Shown: positions 43,336 to 52,386 of the stretch, in pieces
Layout of the letters: every line of letters begins with the position of its first letter
How positions within the stretch are numbered: position 1 is the stretch's first letter
DNA from: Nocardia kruczakiae NBRC 101016
GTDB taxonomy: Bacteria > Actinomycetota > Actinomycetes > Mycobacteriales > Mycobacteriaceae
Assembly: GCF_001612965.1 (NCBI RefSeq)
Contig: NZ_BDBL01000016.1
Location: 62,001 to 126,000, forward strand
DNA: 64,000 nucleotides
Direction of reading: 5' to 3'
The notes under the pieces: generated by a model
Database searches by the model: none
What the model saw: only the letters and a program-made list of their open reading frames with translations
What the model was told of the DNA's origin: nothing
Position numbers and translations under genes: made by a program

Positions 43336-46107
43336 ATGACCGACTCCTGGGTGCGGGCCCTGCGCGACCGGATCGACGGCGAGGTCGACGACGACGCCCG
43401 CCGCCGCGCGGAGTACTCCTCGGACGCCTCGAACTATCGCGTCCTCCCGGCGGCGGTGGTCTACCCGCGCGGGGACGAGGATGTGGCCGCGGCCGTGCGA
43501 TTCGCCCGCGAGGAAGGTAAGCCGATCACCGCGCGCGGTGGCGGAACATCCGTGGCGGGCAATGCGATCGGGCCCGGACTGGTGCTCGACTTCAGCCGGT
43601 ACATGAACGCCGTGCTGTCCATCGACGCCGACAGCCGTCGTGCCCGGGTGCAGCCGGGTGTCGTGCTGTCCGGCCTGCAGCAGGTCGCCGGACGCCACGG
43701 CCTGCGACTGGGGCCGGACCCGTCGACGCAGAACCGCTGCACCCTCGGCGGCATGATCGGCAACAATGCCTGCGGCCCGCGCGCGGTGTCCTGGGGCCGC
43801 ACCTCCGATACCGTGCGTGAGCTGCGCATCCTCGATGGCACCGGCGCCGAGCGCGCATTGGCCGCCGATCTCTCGGTGGTGCCCGGACTGGCGGAGTTCA
43901 CGCGCCGCAATCTGGCGACCCTGCGCACCGAGGTGGGCCGCTTCGATCGGCAGGCCTCGGGATACGGCCTGCAGTATCTGACCCCGGAACGCGGTGCGTC
44001 GATCGCCAAGGCGTTCGTCGGGTCCGAGGGCACATGCGGCCTGGTTCTCGACGCGACCGTGGATCTGGTCCCGCTGCCGAACGCGACCGTGGTCGCGGTT
44101 CTCGGTTATCCCGATATGCCCGCCGCCGCCGACGATGTGAAGGCGGTGATGGCGGGCCGTCCGATCGCGGTCGAGGGCCTGGACGCGCGGCTGGTCGATG
44201 TCGTGCGCGCGCACGGGCGGGCGGTACCGGAACTCCCCGTCGGCGGAGCCTGGTTGTTCGTCGAATTCGCCGGGGATAACGAGGATTCGGCGTACGAGAG
44301 CGCGGCCGCGGTGACCGCCGCCTGTGCCGCTCTCGACACCCGGATCGTCACCGACGCTGGGACGGCCGACCGGCTGTGGCGGATTCGCGCCGACGGCGCC
44401 GGCCTCGCCGGGCGCACACCCGAGGGCGAACCGGCCTGGCCGGGCTGGGAGGACGCCGCCGTTCCGCCCGAACGGCTCGGTGACTACCTCCGTGATTTCG
44501 ATCGGCTGATGCGTGATCACCGCGTCGACGGCCTGCTCTACGGCCATATCGGCGACGGTTGCATCCACGTCCGGCTCGACCTTCCGATCGCCCGTGCGCC
44601 GCAACGGTTTCGCGACTTCCTGTTCGACGCCACCGATCTCGTCGTCCGTTACGGCGGTTCGGCCTCCGGTGAACACGGAGACGGCCGTGCCCGCTCGGAA
44701 CTGCTGTCGCGTATGTACTCGCCGGACGCCCTGCGCGTATTCGCCGAATTCAAAGCACTTTTCGATCCGGACGCGATGCTGAACCCGGCGGTTCTGGTCC
44801 GGCCCGAACCGGTCGACACCCACCTGCGTCTGCCCGGGCTGCGGCCGGTTCCGGCGGCGGGCGGTTTCCCATTTCCCGCCGACGGTGATATCGGCGCGGC
44901 CGTGCACCGCTGCGTCGGCGTCGGAAAATGTCGCGCCGACACCCGCTCGACCGGTGGTTTCATGTGCCCGTCCTACCTCGCCACCGCCGATGAGAAGGAC
45001 AGCACCCGGGGCCGCGCGCGGGTCCTGCAGGAGGTCGTGCGCGGCGCCCTGGACTGGCGTGACGAGGCGGTCGCGCAGTCGCTGGATCTGTGCCTGTCCT
45101 GCCGGGCCTGCTCGTCCGACTGTCCGGCCGGTGTCGATATGGCGACCTACAAATCCGAGACGCTGCACCGCGCGTACAAGGGGCGGCCGCGGCCGATCGA
45201 CCACTATGTGCTCGGCCGGTTGCCGCGGTGGCTGGCGGTGGGCACGAAGATACCGCGAACGGTGAACGCGCTCACCGGTATTCGATGGCTACGGCGAACG
45301 GGTATGCGCCTGGCCGGTATGGATCCGCGGCGTCCGGCGCCGAGACTGGCGCCGCGCTCGTTCCGCGCGCAGTGGGCACACCACGGACGGGACCGGCATC
45401 CGGACGGTCCGGTGGCGATGCTGTGGATCGACAGCTTCACCGATGCCTTCGCCCCGGATATCGGCTGGGCGGCCGTCGAACTCGTGGAGTCGGCCGGATA
45501 TCGCGTCCGCATTCCGGATCGCCGGGTGTGCTGTGGCCTCACCTGGATCAGCACGGGGCAGCTCGACGGGGCACGCAAGCGGTTGCGGGCGGGGCTCGAC
45601 GCGGTGGAGGAGCACGTTCGGGCCGGCGGCCTCGTGATCGGCCTGGAGCCGTCGTGCACGGCCGCGCTGCGATCGGATCTGCCGCAGTTGCTCCCGGACG
45701 ATCCGCGCTCGGTCCCCACCGCCCGCGCGGTGCGCACGTTGGCGGAATTCCTGACGGAGCAACCGGATTGGCAGCCGCCGGACCGCTCGGGCGACACCGT
45801 GGTGGTGCAGCCGCACTGTCATCAGCACGCCGTCACCGGTTTCGACGCCGACCGGCGGTTATTGCGGCGGACGGGTGCCAAGATCACCGAAATCAGCGGA
45901 TGCTGCGGACTTGCTGGAAACTTCGGAATGCAATCCGGGCATTACGAGATTTCGGTCGCGGTCGCGGAGGGCGGATTACTTCCGGCGCTCCGTGCGGCCG
46001 ACGCGGTGACCCCGCTGCTGGCCGACGGATTCTCCTGTCGAACCCAAGCCGAACAGTTGGCCGGCCGGCCGGGCCGTCATCTCGCGCAATATCTGAACGA
46101 TCGATGA
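43336..46107 (+). CDS. FAD-linked dehydrogenase fused to Fe-S/CCG domain (GlcD-GlcF type)
   Basis: A 923-residue fusion of an FAD-binding PCMH domain (PITARGGGTSVAGNAIGPGLVLDFSR; TLGGMIGNNACGPRA), a C-terminal FAD-oxidase cap (GHIGDGCIHVRLDLP; GGSASGEHGDGRARSELL), two Fe-S sites, and a pair of CCG domains (RVCCGL and GCCGLAGNFG). The second cluster is a classic CxxCxxCxxxCP (CLSCRACSSDCPAG); the first is irregular (CVGVGKC...FMCP). The fused type is known in D-lactate or D-2-hydroxyglutarate dehydrogenases, which feed electrons to the respiratory chain. The exact 2-hydroxy acid is unknown. The ATG at 43336 starts the conserved fold; a GTG at 43300 is in frame. Confidence 0.88.
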   Translation: MTDSWVRALRDRIDGEVDDDARRRAEYSSDASNYRVLPAAVVYPRGDEDVAAAVRFAREEGKPITARGGGTSVAGNAIGPGLVLDFSRYMNAVLSIDADSRRARVQPGVVLSGLQQVAGRHGLRLGPDPSTQNRCTLGGMIGNNACGPRAVSWGRTSDTVRELRILDGTGAERALAADLSVVPGLAEFTRRNLATLRTEVGRFDRQASGYGLQYLTPERGASIAKAFVGSEGTCGLVLDATVDLVPLPNATVVAVLGYPDMPAAADDVKAVMAGRPIAVEGLDARLVDVVRAHGRAVPELPVGGAWLFVEFAGDNEDSAYESAAAVTAACAALDTRIVTDAGTADRLWRIRADGAGLAGRTPEGEPAWPGWEDAAVPPERLGDYLRDFDRLMRDHRVDGLLYGHIGDGCIHVRLDLPIARAPQRFRDFLFDATDLVVRYGGSASGEHGDGRARSELLSRMYSPDALRVFAEFKALFDPDAMLNPAVLVRPEPVDTHLRLPGLRPVPAAGGFPFPADGDIGAAVHRCVGVGKCRADTRSTGGFMCPSYLATADEKDSTRGRARVLQEVVRGALDWRDEAVAQSLDLCLSCRACSSDCPAGVDMATYKSETLHRAYKGRPRPIDHYVLGRLPRWLAVGTKIPRTVNALTGIRWLRRTGMRLAGMDPRRPAPRLAPRSFRAQWAHHGRDRHPDGPVAMLWIDSFTDAFAPDIGWAAVELVESAGYRVRIPDRRVCCGLTWISTGQLDGARKRLRAGLDAVEEHVRAGGLVIGLEPSCTAALRSDLPQLLPDDPRSVPTARAVRTLAEFLTEQPDWQPPDRSGDTVVVQPHCHQHAVTGFDADRRLLRRTGAKITEISGCCGLAGNFGMQSGHYEISVAVAEGGLLPALRAADAVTPLLADGFSCRTQAEQLAGRPGRHLAQYLNDR

Positions 46108-46146
46108 TTCAGATGTCCGGAGGTCGCGGCGGAGACGAACCGCGCA

Positions 46147-46172
46147 CGCCCGCCGCATCGACGCGGCGGGCG
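46147..46172. terminator. Bidirectional terminator hairpin
   Basis: A perfect 10-bp stem (CGCCCGCCGC/GCGGCGGGCG, 46147-46156 with 46163-46172) and ATCGAC loop lie between the dehydrogenase stop (46107) and the stop of the 34-aa peptide gene (46189). Confidence 0.8.
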
Positions 46173-46188
46173 AGGGCGGTGACGTCGA

Positions 46189-46293
46189 TCAGCTGCCGAA
46201 CGGCAGGGTGCCCGGAGGAACCTGGTAGCCCGAGCTACCGGCGGATACTCCACCCCACGCGCTGAGCAGCCAATTCAGGATGTTGGTAAGCAT
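46189..46293 (-). CDS. 34-residue hydrophobic peptide gene
   Basis: A 35-codon frame, too short for standard gene finding, on the minus strand. The ATG at 46293 is preceded by GGAGG with a five-base spacer, an ideal ribosome site. The peptide begins MLTNILNWLLSAWGG, an amphipathic helix with two Trp, and ends in a Gly/Ser/Pro-rich part (SSGYQVPPGTLPFGS). It is followed 17 bases later by the hairpin at 46147-46172, and has an upstream region of over 200 bases. I do not recognise it. A membrane-active or secreted peptide is conceivable, but nothing shows that it is made. Confidence 0.55.
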   Translation of the reverse strand: MLTNILNWLLSAWGGVSAGSSGYQVPPGTLPFGS

Positions 46294-46532
46294 GGACACC
46301 TCCGTTGTGACATTGCCGAATGATTGCTGTTGACATCATTCCTCAGCGAAATCGGCGTGCGTGATCGTATCGTTACATGGTGGCGCGAATCCGTGACCTC
46401 CGCCATGTTCTCACCTGAGAGTTTCCTCGAGATATCGTTCCGACCGGCGCCACCCGGCTTTTCCGGCGGGTCCCCGCTCGGCGGTCCCCGCGGGCGGCGC
46501 ACAATGGGTCGGTGCGAGGACGCGGCAGGCCG

Positions 46533-47534
46533 ATGATCGAGGACCCCCGATCCGGGGTGACCGCTCCCCGGCACCGCTCCCCGCACACGAACGCCTCGCC
46601 GGCGAATCTCGGTGCCACCGAACGCGGCCACTCCCGCACCCTCACCACCTCCCGGCCGATAGCCCTCGCGGAAACCCTCGCCCCCCTGCGCCGGGGACAG
46701 GGGGACCCGTGCCATCGCGTCACACCCGACGGCGCCCACTGGCGAGCCTCGCGCATGGCGAGCGGACCGGTGACCTACCGCCTCGTCCAGGCCGACACCG
46801 ATGTGGTCGCGGCGCGAGCCTGGGGCCCGGGCGCGGCGGAATTCCTCGACCAGCTGCCCCGCATGCTGTGTGCCGACGAGGAGCTCGGCGACTTCGCGCC
46901 CGAACATCCCCGCATTGCCGAGGCGCACCGGCGTCATCCCGGCCTGCACATGCTTCGCACCGGATTGGTCTTCGAAGCCCTGGTGCCGGCCGTGCTCGAG
47001 CAGCGGGTGCACACCGTCACCGCTCGCGGGTCGTATCGAAAGCTGGTGTGGCAGTACGGCGAACCGGCGCCCGGGCCGACGCCCGCGCCGATGCGGGTGC
47101 CGCCGTCGGCGCAGACCTGGCGCTATATCCCGTCCTGGGTCTATCACCGCGCCAATGTCGATCCGCAGCGTTCGCGCACGATCGTCACCGCCGCGCGGAT
47201 GGCGGAGAAGCTGGAAGCCGCCGCGACGATGGCGCCGGAGCAGGCCGCCGAGCGGCTGCGCGCGGTGCCGGGGATCGGGGTGTGGACGGCCGCGGAGATC
47301 GCGCAACGGGCCCTCGGTGACGCCGACGCGCTGTCGGTCGGTGATTTCCATCTGGCCGCGATCGTCGGCTGGAGTCTGCTGGGCCGCCCGCTCGACGACG
47401 AGGGCATGGTCGAGTATCTCGAACCGCTACGCCCGCACCGCTATCGGGCGATCCGGCTGCTCGAGATATCCGGTCAGGCGCGCAAGCCGGCGTTCGGCCC
47501 GCGTACCCCGCTGGTCGACCACAGCCGGATCTGA
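46533..47534 (+). CDS. AlkA-like DNA-3-methyladenine glycosylase
   Basis: A 333-residue base-excision repair glycosylase. The HhH-GPD core is at about residues 170-290: the hairpin LRAVPGIGVWTAAEIAQRALGDADALSVGDFHL includes the catalytic Asp in SVGDFHL. The N-terminal part (from about 20) forms the beta domain of AlkA-type enzymes, but is preceded by about 20 uncertain residues. Alkylated bases are the expected substrate. The ATG at 46533 is used; a GTG at 46512 is in frame. It is divergent from the 34-aa peptide gene. Confidence 0.85.
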   Translation: MIEDPRSGVTAPRHRSPHTNASPANLGATERGHSRTLTTSRPIALAETLAPLRRGQGDPCHRVTPDGAHWRASRMASGPVTYRLVQADTDVVAARAWGPGAAEFLDQLPRMLCADEELGDFAPEHPRIAEAHRRHPGLHMLRTGLVFEALVPAVLEQRVHTVTARGSYRKLVWQYGEPAPGPTPAPMRVPPSAQTWRYIPSWVYHRANVDPQRSRTIVTAARMAEKLEAAATMAPEQAAERLRAVPGIGVWTAAEIAQRALGDADALSVGDFHLAAIVGWSLLGRPLDDEGMVEYLEPLRPHRYRAIRLLEISGQARKPAFGPRTPLVDHSRI

Positions 47535-47539
47535 GCGGA

Positions 47540-48820
47540 TCAGCGCTGCGCCGTCGCCTGCGCGGCGGTCTGGGCGCGATGCAATGCCTCGGGCACCGGG
47601 ATGCGGCCGAGGAACATCTCGTCGAAGATCGGGTCGATTGCCTGCAGCGCGGCCGCGAATCCCGGCCCGCCGCCCGACGCGATCCGCGGCCCCTCGAGCA
47701 CGTCGAAGAACGGGGACACGTCGATCCCTCGCGCCGCCCAATAGTCCCGGTACAGATGCTGATCCGCCGTCACCGCCGGAATGGTCTGCCCACCGGCCGC
47801 GAGATAGCGGTTGCCGGCGGCGCTGCCGAGCCAGGTCAGCACGCGCCGCACCGCATCGGGATGGGCGCTGTGGGCGCCCGCGGCGATGCCGATCGCATTG
47901 TCGGTGCTCACCCGCCCCGCGGGCCCGGCCGGAATCATCGCGATCCCCCAGCCGAAGCGCGCCTGCTGCGCGATCTGCGCCAGAGTGAAACTCCCGGATT
48001 GGAACAACGCCAGCTTGCCCTGCAGGAAGGCGTTCTTCGCGAAATCACTGCCGCTGCGGGTATCGGCCGCCGGCGGGGTGAGCCCTGCCCGAACCAGTCC
48101 GACGAGATATCCGAAGGCATCCACACCCTGTGGACTGTCGAAGACGTACCGATCCCCGTCCTGGAATCGCCCGCCCGCCGATCCGAGATACGGCAGCGAC
48201 AGCGACTGGAAGTCGTTGGTGGCGTTGTAAGCCCACGGCGCGGCAGCGGTGATCCGGCGCAACAGCGGTTCGAAGGAATCCGGTCCGTGTGGATTCCAGG
48301 TCGCGCGTGCGAGCTCCGCGGGGTCGATTCCGGCCGCGGTCAGCAGGTCGCGGTTGTAGTAGACCGCCGTACCGCCGTCCACGAATTGCGGGACCGCCCA
48401 GAGCTTTCCGTGGCGCGTGTACTGCTCCACCGCGCCCGGATCCCACTGTCGCACCGCCTCGGGGCCCAGCATCGCGCCGATATCGGCCAGCCGCCCGGCA
48501 TCGGCGTAATCGGTGTACAGATTCGTCCAGAACAGGTCGTCCACCGTGCCGCCCGCCACGTCGAGCCGCAATTTCTGCTGATAGGACGCCCACGGCACCA
48601 CTGTGATCCGGACCTCGACATCCGGCTCGGCGCGCTGGAATTCGTCGAGTGCGGCGCGATAGGCCGGTACGAAACTCGCATCCCAGATCCGCAACCGGAT
48701 CACCGTGCGAGCCGCGCCGCCCTCGTCGTCGTGGCCCAGCCACAGCGCCGCGGTCACCAGCAGGACCACCCCGAGCGCGACGGCGAGCACGTGCAGCGTC
48801 GAGGTCTTCACGGCTCTCAT
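47540..48820 (-). CDS. ABC sugar transporter solute-binding protein
   Basis: A 426-residue family-1 extracellular solute-binding protein. The N-terminus has one hydrophobic segment (LHVLAVALGVVLLVTAALWLG) without a clear lipobox, so it may stay anchored by this helix. Mature motifs include RIWDASFVPAYRAALDEFQRAEPDVEVRI and the NATNDFQ segment and a Gly-rich hinge (SGSFTLAQIAQQARFGWGIAMIPAG). It overlaps the MalG-type permease stop by ATGA (start 48820). The protein collects a carbohydrate outside the membrane. The frame extends to 49576, which lies inside the permease. The importer lacks its own ATPase gene. Confidence 0.88.
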   Translation of the reverse strand: MRAVKTSTLHVLAVALGVVLLVTAALWLGHDDEGGAARTVIRLRIWDASFVPAYRAALDEFQRAEPDVEVRITVVPWASYQQKLRLDVAGGTVDDLFWTNLYTDYADAGRLADIGAMLGPEAVRQWDPGAVEQYTRHGKLWAVPQFVDGGTAVYYNRDLLTAAGIDPAELARATWNPHGPDSFEPLLRRITAAAPWAYNATNDFQSLSLPYLGSAGGRFQDGDRYVFDSPQGVDAFGYLVGLVRAGLTPPAADTRSGSDFAKNAFLQGKLALFQSGSFTLAQIAQQARFGWGIAMIPAGPAGRVSTDNAIGIAAGAHSAHPDAVRRVLTWLGSAAGNRYLAAGGQTIPAVTADQHLYRDYWAARGIDVSPFFDVLEGPRIASGGGPGFAAALQAIDPIFDEMFLGRIPVPEALHRAQTAAQATAQR

Positions 48821-49656
48821 TTCAGTCCCGTCCATGCGACGGAACGCAGCACTTGCCGCTGGAACACCACGAACAGCACCAGCAGCGGCACGATCGCCAA
48901 AGTCGTCGCCGCCATCACCAGCGTCCACTGCTCGTTGTAGCGGGTCTGCAGATCGGCGGTCGCCACCGTCAGCACCTGCCAGCGGCCCGAGCCGGCGACC
49001 AGCGGCCACAGGAAGCTGTTCCACTGGGTCACCACGGTGATCACCGCGAGTGTCGCCAGAACGGGACGGCTCATCGGCACCACGACGTGCACGATCACAT
49101 CGAGGGTGTTCGCGCCGTCCAGCCGCGCCGCCCCGATCAACTCGCGCGGTATGCCCCGGAAGTACTGGCGCAGCAGGAAGATCGCGTACGGCGAGCCGAA
49201 GACGAACGGCAACACCAGCGCCCAGAAGGTGTTCAGCCATCCCAGGTGCGCGAACATCAGATACAGCGGAATCAACGTGACGATCGGCGGCACCATCATG
49301 GTCGCCAGATAGATCCAGAACAGCAGATCGCGCCCGCGAAACTCGGTGCAGCCGAACGCGTATGCGGCGGCGATCGAGGTGACCAGCTGCCCGATGGTGA
49401 TGAACGCGGTCATCAACGCCGTCACCAGCACCGCGCGGCCGAATCCCTGCTCGAACGCGGCGCGGAAGTTGTCCCACGTCGTCGGATCCGGGAGTGCGAG
49501 CGGCGATTCCGTGGCGAACTGTCCCGGCGTCTTCACGGCCGTGAACGCACCCAGCACCAGCGGCGCCACCGTGCACAGCGCGCCCGCGAGCAGCAGAAGG
49601 TAGGCGGCGACCGATCGTACCGCTGCCGAACGCCGGTGCCGGACATCAGAATTCAT
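48817..49656 (-). CDS. Carbohydrate ABC transporter permease, MalG type
   Basis: A 279-residue permease with six hydrophobic helices, first at VAAYLLLLAGALCTVAPLVLG. The ATPase-docking EAA loop is GAARLDGANTLDVIVHVVVPMSRP. The ATG at 49656 overlaps the MalF-type gene by 11 bases and its stop overlaps the binding protein start by ATGA, so all three are coupled. It should pair with the MalF-type subunit. Compared with the copy at 191-1063 it is divergent enough to suggest a separate, not recently duplicated, system. Confidence 0.9.
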   Translation of the reverse strand: MNSDVRHRRSAAVRSVAAYLLLLAGALCTVAPLVLGAFTAVKTPGQFATESPLALPDPTTWDNFRAAFEQGFGRAVLVTALMTAFITIGQLVTSIAAAYAFGCTEFRGRDLLFWIYLATMMVPPIVTLIPLYLMFAHLGWLNTFWALVLPFVFGSPYAIFLLRQYFRGIPRELIGAARLDGANTLDVIVHVVVPMSRPVLATLAVITVVTQWNSFLWPLVAGSGRWQVLTVATADLQTRYNEQWTLVMAATTLAIVPLLVLFVVFQRQVLRSVAWTGLK

Positions 49657-50512
49657 AGCTGGTCCTGGTACGGAAGTAGCGGTGCTGGAGCCCCGTGATC
49701 GCCAGCATGATCACGCACACCACGATCGCCATGACCGCCGCCCGCCCGGGCCGCGCCGCGGCGAACGCTTCCGAGAAGATCTGCATCGCGACCACATTCG
49801 TGCGATCGCCCGGACCGCCCTTGGTCAGCGCGTAGACGGTGTCGAAGGTCTGGAACGCGGTGAGAGTCCCGGTGACCAGCACGAAGAACAGGGTGGGGCG
49901 CAGCAGCGGCAGCGTCAGCCAGCGAATCCGCCGCCAGCCGGTGGCCCCGTCCAGCGCCCCCGCCTCGTGGATCTCCGGCGGTATCGCCCGCAGACCCGCG
50001 ACGAAGAACAGGGCCACATAGCCCACGTTCGACCAGATGCTCACCGCCGCAACCGAAGGCAGCGCCAGCGCCGGATCGGCCAGCCATTCGACGCGCCGGC
50101 CCAGCAGGGCGTTGAGCGCACCGTCGGTGGGCGCGAACAACCAGCGCCAGATCACGCCGACCGCCACCGGCGCGCACATCCAGGGCAGTGCGAACAGCAC
50201 CCGGAACGCGCCACCGGCACGCCGGCGCACCAGCAGCGCGGCCACCGCGAATCCGAGGACGGTCTGCAGCGGCACCACGAGCAGGGTGAGCGCACCCGTC
50301 ACCAGGAGCGAACGGCCGAATGCGGCATCGGACAGCACCGAGCGCCAGTTGCGCAGGCCCACGAATTCCATGGGCCCGAGCAGATTCCAGCTGTGCAGGC
50401 TGAGCCAGCCGACCAGCACGATCGGCAGGATCAGAAAGACTCCGATCCCGAACAGGCTCGGCGCCAGCAGCACCCAACTCGTCACGGCACGACGAACCGC
50501 TCGTCGGTTCAC
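49646..50512 (-). CDS. Carbohydrate ABC transporter permease, MalF type
   Basis: A 288-residue permease, first of this sugar importer. Helices begin at SWVLLAPSLFGIGVFLILPIVLVG; the EAA loop is EIHEAGALDGATGWRRIRWLTLP. I use the GTG at 50512 (NRRAVRRAV); a GTG at 50548 in the same frame, closer to the fabG stop, is possible and neither has a good ribosome site. It follows the FabG-like gene by 44 bases on the same strand, so the reductase and importer may be one transcript. The reading frame extending to 50920 lies inside fabG and is not real. Confidence 0.87.
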   Translation of the reverse strand: MNRRAVRRAVTSWVLLAPSLFGIGVFLILPIVLVGWLSLHSWNLLGPMEFVGLRNWRSVLSDAAFGRSLLVTGALTLLVVPLQTVLGFAVAALLVRRRAGGAFRVLFALPWMCAPVAVGVIWRWLFAPTDGALNALLGRRVEWLADPALALPSVAAVSIWSNVGYVALFFVAGLRAIPPEIHEAGALDGATGWRRIRWLTLPLLRPTLFFVLVTGTLTAFQTFDTVYALTKGGPGDRTNVVAMQIFSEAFAAARPGRAAVMAIVVCVIMLAITGLQHRYFRTRTSYEF

Positions 50513-50556
50513 AGCAGGTGACGCTACCGGGCACGCCGTACCGGCCACGGGCGAGC

Positions 50557-51309
50557 TCAGTCCAGCGGACCGCCGGCGACGTAGACGACCTGTCCGGAGA
50601 CGAAGCCGGCGCCCTCGCTGACCAGGAACGACGCGGTGTGCGCGATATCCTCGGGCCGGCCCACGCGCTGCACCGGAATCTGGGCGGCGGCCGCCTTCTG
50701 GAAGTCCTCGAACGGCACGCCCACCCGCTCGGCGGTCGCGGCGGTCATGTCGGTGACGATGAAGCCGGGCGCGATGGCATTGGCCGTGACACCGAACTTG
50801 CCGAGTTCCAGCGCGAGGGTCTTGGTGAAGCCCTGCAGACCGGCCTTGGCCGCGGAGTAGTTGACCTGGCCGCGGTTGCCCTGCGCCGAACTGCTCGACA
50901 TGTTCACGATGCGACCCCACTTGGCGTCGACCATGTACTTCTGCACCGCCCGGCTCATGAGGAAGGCGCCGCGCAGGTGGACGTTCATCACCGCGTCCCA
51001 GTCGTCGACGCTCATCTTGAACAGCAGGTTGTCACGCAGGATGCCGGCGTTGTTGACCAGGACGGTCGGCGGTCCGAGCTCGTCGGCCAGTTGCGTCATC
51101 GCGGCGGCGACCGAATCCTCGTTCGAGACGTCGGCGCCCAGCGCGACGGCCCGGCCGCCGGCGTCGGTGATCGCCTGGACCGTATCGGCGCAGTGCGCCG
51201 CGTCCAGGTCGAGTACGCCCACCTTCAGTCCGTCCTGAGCCAGCCGGGTCGCGATCGCGGCCCCGATGCCTCGTGCCGCGCCGGTGACGACGGCAACGCG
51301 TTCAGCCAT
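50557..51309 (-). CDS. fabG: 3-oxoacyl-ACP reductase (FabG-like SDR)
   Basis: A 250-residue short-chain dehydrogenase. The nucleotide site is TGAARGIG (residues 9-16), the NNAG motif is at 86-89, and the catalytic Ser139, Tyr151 and Lys155 lie in NMSSSSAQGNRGQVNYSAAKAG. The PGF segment (APGFIVTDM) and C-terminal GQVVYVAGG complete the fold. FabG-like proteins reduce 3-ketoacyl thioesters with NADPH, but paralogues in actinobacteria often have other roles. The ATG at 51309 has AGGAGG upstream. The sequence closely fits the family length. Confidence 0.9.
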   Translation of the reverse strand: MAERVAVVTGAARGIGAAIATRLAQDGLKVGVLDLDAAHCADTVQAITDAGGRAVALGADVSNEDSVAAAMTQLADELGPPTVLVNNAGILRDNLLFKMSVDDWDAVMNVHLRGAFLMSRAVQKYMVDAKWGRIVNMSSSSAQGNRGQVNYSAAKAGLQGFTKTLALELGKFGVTANAIAPGFIVTDMTAATAERVGVPFEDFQKAAAAQIPVQRVGRPEDIAHTASFLVSEGAGFVSGQVVYVAGGPLD

Positions 51310-51364
51310 TGGCGGTCCTCCTGTACCTCTCGGAACATTCGCTGTGAGAGAACGGTACGCGCCG

Positions 51365-52225
51365 CTATTCCACCCACAGCGACCAGATACTGCTGCGTCC
51401 CTGTCCTTCGCAGACCAGCGCGTGCCCGTCCGGGGTGCGGGCCGTCTTGTCCAGACCGATGTCGCATTTCGCGCCGCCCTCGTATACCGCCGTCGACACC
51501 GAGTACGGCCCGGTCCAGCGATAGCCGCTGCTGCCGTGCAGGCACAGCAGGGTGGTGCCGTCGGTCGCGGACCCGATCAAACCGGCCTGGGCCTGCGTGC
51601 ACACCTCTCCCTTGGCCGCCGAGACGGGCCCGGCGGGTGCGGCCGTGGTGGCCGGTGGGGTGGGCGGCGGTGTCACCACGGTCGTCGGTGCGACGGTCCG
51701 GGAGGCGGCGGTATTCGAGGTGACGGTGTCGGTGCTGAGTGCGGCGGGAACCGTGCCCAGCGTGGTGTGCGGCAGGGTGACGCCCGAAAGCACCAGCGCC
51801 GCAGCCAGAACCAATACCTCGGCCAGGCCGAGCAACAGGGCCGACATCGCCATCACCCGCCCGCGCGGATGGCTGAAGGCGATCAGCCCGAATACTATTG
51901 CCACCGGGAACAATCCGAGCAGCGCGGCCACGAGTGCCACGATCGCGTACGGATTGACGATCGGCGGCACCTCGACCCGCAGCCGGCCGGTGCGGCGGCG
52001 ATTGGGTGCGCTGTCCCAGCGATCGTCCTCGGCTTCGGCCGCCGGCCGGCGCCGGTTCGGTGTGGTTTCCCACCGGTCGTCGGACGGTTCGGCGACTCGG
52101 GGATTGGCGGCCCGTCGCGGCGGTGGCGGATCCCAGCGGTCGTCCGCGGGGACCGGCTCGTCGGCCCAGTACTCCTCCTCGGGGACCTCGGGCCAGCGTT
52201 CGTCCGCGTACTGGTTGCGGGCCAT
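51365..52225 (-). CDS. DUF4190-like membrane protein with DDRW repeats
   Basis: A 286-residue membrane protein of unknown function. The N-terminal 80 residues are acidic/arginine rich and contain three spaced DDRW copies (ADDRWDPPPPRR, SDDRWETTPNRRR, EDDRWDSAPNRRR). Two membrane helices follow (NPYAIVALVAALLGLFPVAIVFGLIAF, then MAMSALLLGLAEVLVLAAALVLS), a DUF4190-like pair. A Thr/Pro/Ala-rich linker leads to an extracytoplasmic domain with four cysteines (GEVCTQAQ, LLCLHGS, AKCDIGL, LVCEGQG). The ATG at 52225 has AGAGGA upstream. The DDRW repeats might be a binding site for a partner, which is speculation. Confidence 0.75.
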   Translation of the reverse strand: MARNQYADERWPEVPEEEYWADEPVPADDRWDPPPPRRAANPRVAEPSDDRWETTPNRRRPAAEAEDDRWDSAPNRRRTGRLRVEVPPIVNPYAIVALVAALLGLFPVAIVFGLIAFSHPRGRVMAMSALLLGLAEVLVLAAALVLSGVTLPHTTLGTVPAALSTDTVTSNTAASRTVAPTTVVTPPPTPPATTAAPAGPVSAAKGEVCTQAQAGLIGSATDGTTLLCLHGSSGYRWTGPYSVSTAVYEGGAKCDIGLDKTARTPDGHALVCEGQGRSSIWSLWVE

Positions 52226-52349
52226 GTGGTTCCTCTCGGTCGTGCAGGAACCTGGACACGCGGACCCCGCCCGTTACCGAGAAGAATAGGTGGATCGGCG
52301 CGACCCGCAACCCCCGTCTCTTCAGGGCCGGGCGGCGGCGCGGCCGGAG

Positions 52350-52380
52350 GCGCCGGACGTCATCCCCGAGCGTCCGGCGC
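52350..52380. terminator. Terminator hairpin after the small-protein pair
   Basis: A perfect 10-bp stem (GCGCCGGACG at 52350-52359 with CGTCCGGCGC at 52371-52380) and 11-base loop begins six bases beyond the minus-strand stop at 52387. Confidence 0.7.
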
Positions 52381-52386
52381 GCGCCA

